From: Euryarchaeota archaeon UBA549
Lineage (GTDB): Archaea; Thermoplasmatota; Poseidoniia; Poseidoniales; Poseidoniaceae
NCBI GenBank assembly: GCA_002495645.1
Contig: DAGF01000098.1
Span: forward strand, 1-8,276
Length of the DNA stretch: 8,276 bases
Direction: 5' to 3'
In this document: piece after piece, positions 1 to 5,689 of the stretch
Layout: each line of letters opens with the position of its first letter
Position numbering within the stretch: position 1 is the stretch's first letter
Made by a program: the position numbers and the translations under genes
The notes under the pieces: generated by a model
The model's database searches: none
What the model was told of the DNA's origin: nothing
What the model saw: only the letters and a program-made list of their open reading frames with translations

Positions 1-2
1 GC

Positions 3-197
3 TAACCCATTAATTGATAAACAAAACAATTAGAGAATAGTTTGATTCAAGAGGTGAGTGAAAGGCTAGCGTTGTGTATGACCCACTGCAACCCCTCTAG
101 TTTGCAGAACCATAATTCAAGGGTTTTATCCATTAACCGATTAATTGACAAGTAAAATAATCAAATTTATTTGAATGAAAAAGTGAATAAAAGGCTA
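3..197. repeat. Degenerate direct repeat, two copies of about 65 bp
   Basis: Copy 1 spans 3-68 and copy 2 spans 134-197, both in the same orientation and offset by about 130 bp. The ends are well conserved: TAACC(C/G)ATTAATTGA at the left and GTGA(A/G)T(A/G)AAAGGCTA at the right. The middle has diverged and differs by 2 bases in length. Seen directly by eye. It could be an old tandem duplication, the remains of a small non-autonomous element, or two decayed copies of one short gene. No flanking target-site duplication was recognised. Confidence 0.55.
177..193 (-). terminator. T-rich stretch, possible transcription stop after the ATP-grasp/kinase gene
   Basis: On the minus strand this reads CTTTTATTCACTTTTT, the first clear T-rich run downstream of the large minus-strand gene, which stops at 319. 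Many archaea terminate transcription on U-rich tracts without a strong hairpin. The assignment is by position and composition only, and the run lies within repeat copy 2. Confidence 0.2.
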
Positions 198-218
198 AGG
201 ATTTATTGAGACTACGGA

Positions 219-245
219 AATCTCTTGTTTTGAGATTCGTTTTTT
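219..245 (+). terminator. Hairpin plus T6 run, terminator-like on the plus strand
   Basis: AATCTC (219-224) pairs with GAGATT (232-237) across a 7-base loop, and a run of six T follows at 240-245. This has the shape of an intrinsic terminator for a plus-strand transcript entering from the left of the window. The stem is short and AT-containing, and no plus-strand gene is visible upstream inside the window, so confidence is low. Confidence 0.3.
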
Positions 246-318
246 GCATGATTAATCTGTACTTGCTTGTGAACTATTTGTTATGATAAATCTGCAATGT
301 AATTGTGAATCGGAGAAA

Positions 319-1950
319 CTAGTTTATTGATCGTGGCTCGTGGAATTGACCTATAATTGTTGAAAGTTCATTCCAAGACTTCGGATTATGCTCAAAAATA
401 CTCGATAGTTCACTTTTTTTATCCAATTGAAGATTTTCTCCTGAATTTAGTAAACAACAATATTCAAAAAAATCTTGTGCATTAGAAAAATTTGATGGAT
501 CCCTAAATTTCTTTCCATTTGCCAACTCTAAAATTGATACTAAGAATGAAAAAACTTCCATCGACTCACCATATTTTTGAGGCGAGGTCAACGACTTCGG
601 ATGTGCATATCCCCAATGGCCTCGGATTGGTGGAGAATTCCAAAATTGCTCTTTGAAATTAAAAGAACAATATCGCTCCCAGTCGATTAAAATGATTTTT
701 TCCCCAGAATGACAACGTAAGTGTTCCGGCCGGATATCACCGTGATACGACCCTTCTCGATTTAATCTAGCCATAAAATTACAAAAGTTGCTTAACAAGT
801 CTAATGACAAATTTTCGATAGTCAATGCGTCCATTTTTTGCGAGTACAACTTGCTGTGTTCGAATTTGAATATCTCCCTATATTCTGGATCGATTTCACC
901 TGCAGCAGAAATACCTAGGTTTTCGCGTTCTTCCCGTTCCGGGCAGGAATATTTCTTCTCAAAAATGGAACCATTGAGAACAACACTTGAATCTTTGGAC
1001 TTTCTAATTCCTTCCACAAGAGAAGCGTAGTTTTTGCTCATAATATTCGATTCGAGTAACGTCTCGAAGCCAGAGAACAGGCCTGTTGGATTGATATCAA
1101 GGAGAATATATTGATTTTCCTTTTTAATAAAATCAAAAGCCGCTACGTTGAGTCGCAAGTTAAAAAGAAGAAGGCGGCATTTCTCTGCGATATTTTCCGG
1201 GAGGTCACAAAATGATGCTCGAATCTTTGAAAAATCGTAATAACGTGAGTCAATATGCTGTGTACCGGATGTATAAGATATTGAAATATGGAATTTTTCA
1301 GAAACTAAGGAACGAATGTTCTCTCCAATTATTGTTTCTTGAATCAAGACTGGAGACGAACCTTTGAATTGGTCTCCAAGCTTCTTCAACAAATTATCGA
1401 GATTAGTTCTGTTCACGTAAATTGTTTTTGATGATGAACCAGAACCTTTTCTGTGATCCCGCATTGGTTTCAGAACCACATCCTGAGAAAGTGTTCTTAC
1501 AATTGAGTTATCTGTATTTGCGACGATTGAAGCCGGAACTTGGAATCCGCATTCAATCATGGTTCTTAGAATAGATATTTTGTTGTTGGCCTTTGTGATT
1601 GCCTCTGGTTTACCAGGGATGAAATTAACATTTTCAGAAATCAGAATTTCAAGAATTCCGTCAATACTTTTTCTCCATTCATCTGTAGGCATATCTTTCC
1701 CTTGTTCCGGCAATCCTCTAATAACGACCCAATCAATTTGATTACTGGAGTATTTACTACCTACCCTTGGAGACACCGTAAAATCTGGTATGTTGGGTGA
1801 AATTACGACGTTTGGCAACAAACCATCAATTGGGTTGGTATGTAACCAAAATGGAGTTTTCCCGCATCTCTTAAGCTCCCGCTCTAAGGAGATTAATTGC
1901 GTATCTGATGATTCGCCTACGAGTAAAACTCCAACCTCATTAACTTCCAT
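319..1950 (-). CDS. ATP-grasp (graspetide-synthetase-like) and protein-kinase-like fusion protein
   Basis: Predicted cytosolic enzyme of 543 residues from the ATG at 1950. Residues about 70-310 form an ATP-grasp fold like MvdD-type peptide maturases: Asn-Lys ahead of an 'A..GF.VPAS...NT' stretch (about 122-146), VLKP with K161, IQE with E205, R213, a DSR triplet (234-236), FDF with D273 and the metal-binding LLDINPTG (D285, N287). This family makes ester or amide crosslinks in peptides through acyl-phosphate intermediates. Residues about 325-500 resemble a compact kinase: HGDIRPEHL (403-411, catalytic-type D405), LIDWE (D423, where kinases have DFG) and RGHWGYAHPK. A helix EVFSFLVSILELANGKKF follows. 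The usual Mg-binding Asn is His410. The reading frame stays open to a TTG at 2034 (571 residues), with other ATGs at 2019, 2016 and 1971. I prefer 1950 because the small ORF upstream stops 4 bases before it and because the first beta strand follows directly. No clear Shine-Dalgarno is seen. It could instead ligate some other small substrate. The gene is clearly AT-rich compared with the plus-strand genes. Confidence 0.8.
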   Translation of the reverse strand: MEVNEVGVLLVGESSDTQLISLERELKRCGKTPFWLHTNPIDGLLPNVVISPNIPDFTVSPRVGSKYSSNQIDWVVIRGLPEQGKDMPTDEWRKSIDGILEILISENVNFIPGKPEAITKANNKISILRTMIECGFQVPASIVANTDNSIVRTLSQDVVLKPMRDHRKGSGSSSKTIYVNRTNLDNLLKKLGDQFKGSSPVLIQETIIGENIRSLVSEKFHISISYTSGTQHIDSRYYDFSKIRASFCDLPENIAEKCRLLLFNLRLNVAAFDFIKKENQYILLDINPTGLFSGFETLLESNIMSKNYASLVEGIRKSKDSSVVLNGSIFEKKYSCPEREERENLGISAAGEIDPEYREIFKFEHSKLYSQKMDALTIENLSLDLLSNFCNFMARLNREGSYHGDIRPEHLRCHSGEKIILIDWERYCSFNFKEQFWNSPPIRGHWGYAHPKSLTSPQKYGESMEVFSFLVSILELANGKKFRDPSNFSNAQDFFEYCCLLNSGENLQLDKKSELSSIFEHNPKSWNELSTIIGQFHEPRSIN

Positions 1951-1954
1951 GATA

Positions 1955-2074
1955 TCAATCGTATGCGTCATAGGAACTTGACCAGGCCTTTGACATTTCA
2001 ATAGGTAGGGATGCATCATCTCCAAGTTCAACAATTGAAAAGTTTTCCCAAAAGAGGGTCAGAATTGAATCCAT
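1955..2074 (-). CDS. Small ORF, 39 aa, candidate precursor peptide for the ATP-grasp/kinase enzyme
   Basis: An ATG-started reading frame of 39 codons, stopping TGA at 1957-1955, 4 bases before the ATG at 1950 of the large gene. Such spacing suggests translational coupling. An in-frame TGA lies four codons upstream, so ATG 2074 is the only standard start. The N-terminal half is hydrophobic/acidic (MDSILTLFWENF) and the middle contains VELGDDASLP. The C-terminal tail SKAWSSSYDAYD is dense in Ser, Tyr and Asp with one Lys. Graspetide precursors have a leader followed by a core with Ser/Thr/Lys acceptors and Asp/Glu donors, so the layout fits, but the known microviridin motifs are absent. The C-terminal 26 codons overlap the open N-terminal extension of the large ORF in another frame. 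If that ORF really starts at TTG 2034, this small ORF could be chance. I do not recognise a named family. Confidence 0.45.
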   Translation of the reverse strand: MDSILTLFWENFSIVELGDDASLPIEMSKAWSSSYDAYD

Positions 2075-2101
2075 GCTTAGGCCTAGTCATTTTAGCATAT
2101 G

Positions 2102-2109
2102 AATATATT
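2102..2109 (-). promoter_or_regulatory. TATA-like box for the minus-strand small ORF and enzyme
   Basis: AATATATT lies with its centre about 32 bases upstream of the ATG at 2074. Archaeal TATA boxes sit about 26 bases before the transcription start, so the transcript would begin roughly 5 bases before that ATG. This would make it nearly leaderless, matching the lack of a Shine-Dalgarno there. It fits the small ORF better than a start at 1950 alone, which would leave an approximately 130-base leader. The region is AT-rich, so a chance match is possible. Confidence 0.4.
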
Positions 2110-2213
2110 GGAGATCGAACAAACACTGTTTTCTCATAGTTTTTGTTTAACCGCTATAGGAACGCATGGATACATTCGAATTAATATGTATACAATGAAA
2201 GAGATGGTTCTGA

Positions 2214-2220
2214 GTATATA
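2214..2220 (+). promoter_or_regulatory. TATA-like sequence next to the large palindrome
   Basis: GTATATA lies directly left of the 45-bp inverted repeat. If used on the plus strand, transcription would start near 2243, almost at the centre of the palindrome, leaving a leader of about 118 bases before the ATG at 2361. The sequence is nearly symmetric, so direction cannot be told. Evidence is motif and position only. Confidence 0.2.
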
Positions 2221-2265
2221 CAAGGGAGACCCACGTATGCGTATACGCATACATCGGTACCCTTG
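2221..2265. repeat. 45-bp inverted repeat with a perfect 18-bp palindromic core
   Basis: The core GTATGCGTATACGCATAC (2235-2252) is its own exact reverse complement with no spacer. The outer arms CAAGGG (2221-2226) and CCCTTG (2260-2265) are also complementary, with a few mismatches and one bulge between. Over the two arms about 19 of 23 aligned positions match. It lies between divergent genes, beside a TATA-like sequence and near the shift from AT-rich to GC-richer DNA. A regulator operator is the simplest reading; a cruciform, RNA hairpin or recombination end is also possible. Confidence 0.7.
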
Positions 2266-2360
2266 TGTTCACCCACGAGTGCAAAGGCATCCATTGTAAA
2301 CAAGACCAGAGGTCAAACAAAATCCCTCTCCCTTAAGGGCGGTAGACCTTGGGCCAAATC

Positions 2361-3524
2361 ATGGAGCATCAAACGAAGGTGGGCCTCCTGCCCTCTTCCC
2401 AACGTATCACCCACCTCGATACGGTTCGAGGCGTGGCCGTCATGGGCATCCTCATCATGAACGCTGTCTCGTTCTTTTTCGTAGGTGCGGCTTACTTTGA
2501 CATCTCCAGCCCGGAAAACAGAACGATCCTGGATTGGTTGGTTGGTGGATTTGGCGAAGTGTTTGCTGACCAAAAATTCATGGCTCTTTTTTCACTTCTT
2601 TTCGGCGCAAGCGTGCTTCTCTTTTGTGAACGTGCTGCAGCCAAAGGCCATTCGCCTGTGAGGCTCAGCTTGTGGCGAAATTTCCTCCTTCTCCTTATGG
2701 GGTCGTTCCATGCATCAATATGGGAGGGCGACATTCTCTTTGTCTACGCTTGTTGCGCGCCGGTGTTGTTGCTCTGCAGAAAACTTCCACCAACTCTGCT
2801 CATTTCAGTTGGCACCCTGTTGTACCTCTCGCCGATCATCGTTAATGCATTGGTCGTCTCTGTTGTTGACCCTGCCGCTTTCCTCGAGGTCTGGGGGGAT
2901 TCGTCCATCAAGACGACTCATTTGGGTGATGTTGATTTGGTGTTTCTTTGTTTGATGTACGACGTATTTGCTCGGGCCATGGGCATGATGTTTATCGGCA
3001 TGGGCTTGTACGCAAACGGGGCGTTAATTCGCGCCAATGCAAGCGATGCGTTGTTCAAGCGCAGCCTGGGTCTTGTCACCCTTGGCGCTCTTCTTTCAGG
3101 CGTTGGATTGGCATGGACTGCCACGCAAAACTTCTCACCCACGGCCATCGTTCAGGGGAACTATGCCAACACGGTGGGCACGGTCCCCATGGCTTTGGGC
3201 TACCTTGGCTTGTTGATGTGGTGGAATGAAAAGACGAGCGGGGTGCTCATCAACCGGATTCGAGCCCTTGGGAAGACGGCGCTGACAAATTACATCGGCC
3301 AAACCATTGTGTGCGTGGTGCTCGCTTCACTGCTCCCAGGGGAATGGATGAGTCGCACCACGGTGTTTTTGCTCATCATCGTCATTTGGTGGGCACAGCT
3401 GTACCTTGCTGAAAAGTGGCTTGAGCGGTACAGATTTGGACCGTTGGAATACCTTTGGAGATGCGCAACATACCGTCGCATGGCGGCCTTTGTCAACAAA
3501 GAATCCGCCCCGAACCGATTATGA
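2361..3524 (+). CDS. DUF418 / YeiB-family multi-pass membrane protein
   Basis: Predicted integral membrane protein of 387 residues with many hydrophobic segments, probably eight or more helices. Family hallmarks appear in order: LDTVRG (about 19-24) opening the first membrane segment, KFMALFSLLFG (72-82), a HASIWEGDIL stretch (117-126), GKTALTNYIGQT (304-315) and the C-terminal RFGPLEYLWR (358-367). Together these define DUF418. Its biochemical role is not established; the family is loosely linked to acyltransferase-3-like membrane proteins and transport, and I assign no substrate. I take the ATG at 2361; the frame is also open to a TTG at 2349, four codons earlier, without a better ribosome site. 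The next gene starts 34 bases after its stop on the same strand, so co-transcription is possible, although the functions have no evident link. Length is normal for the family. Confidence 0.85.
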   Translation: MEHQTKVGLLPSSQRITHLDTVRGVAVMGILIMNAVSFFFVGAAYFDISSPENRTILDWLVGGFGEVFADQKFMALFSLLFGASVLLFCERAAAKGHSPVRLSLWRNFLLLLMGSFHASIWEGDILFVYACCAPVLLLCRKLPPTLLISVGTLLYLSPIIVNALVVSVVDPAAFLEVWGDSSIKTTHLGDVDLVFLCLMYDVFARAMGMMFIGMGLYANGALIRANASDALFKRSLGLVTLGALLSGVGLAWTATQNFSPTAIVQGNYANTVGTVPMALGYLGLLMWWNEKTSGVLINRIRALGKTALTNYIGQTIVCVVLASLLPGEWMSRTTVFLLIIVIWWAQLYLAEKWLERYRFGPLEYLWRCATYRRMAAFVNKESAPNRL

Positions 3525-3547
3525 ACGGATGACCCGTGAACAGCCTT

Positions 3548-3557
3548 GAGGGGGAGG
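3548..3557 (+). promoter_or_regulatory. Purine-rich ribosome-binding site before the aconitase-family gene
   Basis: GAGGGGGAGG precedes the ATG at 3559. The GGAGG core is only 1 base from the start codon, unusually close; the left part (GAGGGG) gives more normal spacing. It supports ATG 3559, as the next in-frame Met is about 40 codons on, inside the swivel domain. Confidence 0.45.
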
Positions 3558-3558
3558 C

Positions 3559-5547
3559 ATGGGGGCCACAAAGCCAGCGCAAAACATTGCCTTGACGCCC
3601 GGAAAGCGCGTGCTTTTTTTGACCAAAGACTTGGACCTCATCAAGCAACAGCTCTACGACGGGCTCAACCTTCGCATGGAGGATTTGACCGTCGATGACC
3701 TGCTCGACGACATCAACACCGACGTCATGACCCCTGCGTGGGTGTGCTTTGACCACGACCCTGCTGAAATCGCCAAGAACGCCTATGCGGGCTTGATGCA
3801 CAACGGTCTGCGGGTGTTCAGAGAAAACGCCCTCAAGGACGGAGGTTTCGAAGTCATTGTCTCAGGCCAGCGCAAAGGCACCGGCTCGAGCCGTGAAACG
3901 GCCGCCCAGTGCGAACGGTGGGCCGGCATCAGCATCGTCATCGCCGCATCCTTTGCCCCTATTCACGAGCGCAACAACATCAACCTCGGCCAGTTGATGG
4001 GCGACCACAGCATGCTCGAGCGATTGCAAAACGGAGAATCCATCCCCTTGGCTGAATTCACCGGACAGTACGACCCGGTCACGCAACTCATCGTGGAACA
4101 TGGGGGCCTCTTCCCCTTTGCCAAAGCGCTCAAAGCCGGCGAGTTGGACCTCGCGCCCCTCAGCACGACCCAGCGCCCCATGACGATGGCCGAGCACATC
4201 ATCAGCCGAAACTTGGTGGGACAACCCGAAGGTCAGTGCGTCAAACCCGGCGACCCCGTCATCGCCCAGGTTCAAGGCGGCTATTCCCACGAATTCACCA
4301 CCGCACAAGTCCACACCTTCTTGCAAGAAGAATACGGCGAGGATTACGCCCTACCCAACCCGAGTAAATTCGCGGTGTTCGAAGACCACTTGCTCTACGC
4401 TCAGCACAACCCGAAGTTTGTTCCCTTCATGCACAAAGTGCAGACGTTGCGCGACCTCCAAGTGGCCTTCCAACAGCACACGGGTGTACGGGATTACTCC
4501 GCCGTCGACGGCGTCTCGCCCGGCATCTGCCACCAAGTGGCTCGTGAAGAGTTCATTGAAATTGGCGATTTTATCCAAGCCACCGATTCTCACACCTGCA
4601 TGGGCGGCGCATCCAACGCGTTGACCTGGGGCGTGGGAGCGACCGAATACGCCAACCTCGTCAGCGCTGGCTTTACATTTGTCAAGGTCCCTGAATCCAT
4701 TCGTTTCGAACTGGTCGGTGAACTCCATCACGGCTGCACGGCCAAAGACGTCATTCTCGCCATTTTGGCCGACCACGCTCGCAAGGAATTGACCCTCAAC
4801 CGAAGCATGGAATTCGGTGGCCCCGGGCTCACCTCCCTTTCCGTGGACGAGCGAGCGACGCTTTGCAACATGGCGACAGAGTGTTCGGGACGAACCGGCA
4901 TCTGCGAAGCCGACGATGCGCTCATGGCATGGATGCTCAAAGCCCAGCCGCACCTGTCCGAGGATGAACAGCGCGCTCGCATGGTCGCCCCCGATGAAGG
5001 CGCTCACTACGATGGTGGTGTCCACACCATCGACCTCTCCTCCATCGTCCCCATGGTGGCCCATCCTGGCAACCCCGACGAAGGCATTCCAAGCGACCCA
5101 ACCAACGGCGCCAACATCAGCGACATCGGCAACGTGGCCGTGGACATTGCCTACGGTGGCTCGTGCACGGCCGGAAAGGAAGACGATATCGCCTACTACG
5201 CTGAAGTGTGCCAAGCGGCCAAGGACGCAGGTCTTTCCGTGAAGGAGGGTGTTGATTTCTACATCCAGTACGGTTCAGGTCAAGTCAAGGCCTTGGCCGA
5301 GCGCATGGGTTGGCATGACCTCTTCCTCGAGGTGGGTGTGAAACTCATCGACCCTGGCTGCGGCGCCTGCATCGGTGCTGGACCCGGCGTCTCCATCACA
5401 CCCGACCAAGTGACCGTCTCGGCGATCAATCGAAACTTCCAGGGCCGAAGTGGTCCTGGGAAACTCTACCTCGCCAGCCCGCTCACGGTGGCCGCCTCTG
5501 CGTTCACCGGCCACATCAGCATCTGGACGCCGGGACTGTTCGCTTGA
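3559..5547 (+). CDS. Fused aconitase-superfamily hydro-lyase (aconitase / isopropylmalate dehydratase-like), swivel domain first
   Basis: Cytosolic 4Fe-4S isomerase of 662 residues that would dehydrate and rehydrate a hydroxy-acid such as citrate/isocitrate or isopropylmalate. The N-terminal part (about 1-150) is a LeuD-like swivel domain with SGQRKGTGSSRE (102-113) and the ASFAPIHERNNINLG stretch (about 130-144). The catalytic part, LeuC-like, follows from about 205: DYSAVDGVSPGICHQ, ATDSHTCMGG (341-350), KVPESIRFELVGEL, GGSCTAGK, DPGCGACIG and NRNFQGRSG (624-632). The three cluster cysteines are present: C536, C601 and C604. Domain order is reversed from the classic AcnA layout (swivel last) and from separate leuC/leuD genes; AcnB also has its swivel before the catalytic domains but with an extra HEAT domain, absent here. 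The substrate cannot be settled by eye: the catalytic half reads closer to LeuC, while the single-chain form suits an aconitase. No leu or TCA neighbours are visible. Confidence 0.85.
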   Translation: MGATKPAQNIALTPGKRVLFLTKDLDLIKQQLYDGLNLRMEDLTVDDLLDDINTDVMTPAWVCFDHDPAEIAKNAYAGLMHNGLRVFRENALKDGGFEVIVSGQRKGTGSSRETAAQCERWAGISIVIAASFAPIHERNNINLGQLMGDHSMLERLQNGESIPLAEFTGQYDPVTQLIVEHGGLFPFAKALKAGELDLAPLSTTQRPMTMAEHIISRNLVGQPEGQCVKPGDPVIAQVQGGYSHEFTTAQVHTFLQEEYGEDYALPNPSKFAVFEDHLLYAQHNPKFVPFMHKVQTLRDLQVAFQQHTGVRDYSAVDGVSPGICHQVAREEFIEIGDFIQATDSHTCMGGASNALTWGVGATEYANLVSAGFTFVKVPESIRFELVGELHHGCTAKDVILAILADHARKELTLNRSMEFGGPGLTSLSVDERATLCNMATECSGRTGICEADDALMAWMLKAQPHLSEDEQRARMVAPDEGAHYDGGVHTIDLSSIVPMVAHPGNPDEGIPSDPTNGANISDIGNVAVDIAYGGSCTAGKEDDIAYYAEVCQAAKDAGLSVKEGVDFYIQYGSGQVKALAERMGWHDLFLEVGVKLIDPGCGACIGAGPGVSITPDQVTVSAINRNFQGRSGPGKLYLASPLTVAASAFTGHISIWTPGLFA

Positions 5548-5605
5548 GCGGTTTGGGAGCATCGCCATCAATTTCGGCGTTGTTCATGCCGTTTCGCCTA
5601 AGGAG

Positions 5606-5613
5606 ATTATAAT
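5606..5613 (+). promoter_or_regulatory. TATA-like box ahead of top6B
   Basis: ATTATAAT within the small palindrome GATTATAATC (5605-5614), preceded by purine-rich AAGGAG that could serve as a BRE-like element. It is the only AT-rich patch in this otherwise GC-rich 142-base gap. A transcript would begin near 5633 and carry a leader of about 57 bases including the Shine-Dalgarno site. Motif and position evidence only. Confidence 0.45.
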
Positions 5614-5675
5614 CCCTCAAAGGACGGGGACGGTCATCTGTCGGCCCGACGTCGTCAAGACGGAGGAGGACCGGG

Positions 5676-5683
5676 GGAGGTGA
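5676..5683 (+). promoter_or_regulatory. Shine-Dalgarno site fixing the top6B start
   Basis: GGAGGTGA ends 6 bases before the ATG at 5690, a canonical match and spacing. The TGA at 5681-5683 is in frame with top6B, so the coding region cannot extend further upstream. This favours ATG 5690 over the internal ATG at 5711. Confidence 0.75.
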
Positions 5684-5689
5684 ACGCCC

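Larger units (their letters stand above)
1..318. other. AT-rich non-coding region downstream of the ATP-grasp/kinase gene
   Basis: No gene is convincing here. The region holds the degenerate direct repeat, the hairpin/T-run, and a small hairpin CTGCAA (86-91)/TTGCAG (102-107). A 38-codon minus-strand ORF (133-249, ATG start) overlaps repeat copy 2. Copy 1 read in the corresponding frame gives a related peptide fragment but has no ATG. No tRNA or rRNA was recognised. Confidence 0.5.
2075..2360. other. Divergent intergenic region between the minus-strand locus and the DUF418 gene
   Basis: About 285 bases. It contains the TATA-like boxes and the 45-bp inverted repeat, plus a 10-bp palindrome CCCTTAAGGG (2330-2339) and a short inverted repeat GACC-aga-GGTC (2304-2314) nearer the plus-strand gene. 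ORFs on either strand here run through the palindrome and look accidental. No Shine-Dalgarno precedes the ATG at 2361. Confidence 0.5.

Noticed and set aside
61..135. Possible tRNA or structured RNA around the short hairpins
   Set aside because: No cloverleaf, no T-loop GTTC context with matching stems and no acceptor stem could be assembled; only one 6-bp stem was found.
1951..2034. N-terminal extension of the ATP-grasp protein to TTG 2034
   Set aside because: The frame is open, but the extra 28 residues show no domain feature, the start would be TTG without a clear ribosome site, and the region also carries the ATG-started 39-codon ORF. Not excluded; ATG 2019 or 2016, just after TTGGAG, remains possible.
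2181..2294. Minus-strand 37-codon ORF (ATG at 2294) as a second precursor peptide
   Set aside because: It also passes through the palindrome, so its residues are dictated by the DNA symmetry. It ends over 100 bases before the next start. Kept only as a weak possibility.
2099..2299. Plus-strand 66-codon ORF in the divergent intergenic region
   Set aside because: It runs through the 45-bp inverted repeat, which it translates as an Arg/Ile-rich repeat. It has no recognisable domain or ribosome site, and opposes the likely promoter of the minus-strand locus.
4351..5214. Long minus-strand ORF of 287 codons opposite the aconitase-family gene
   Set aside because: It is antisense to a clear, fully conserved coding region in GC-rich DNA, where long shadow frames are common; its residue content shows no family features.
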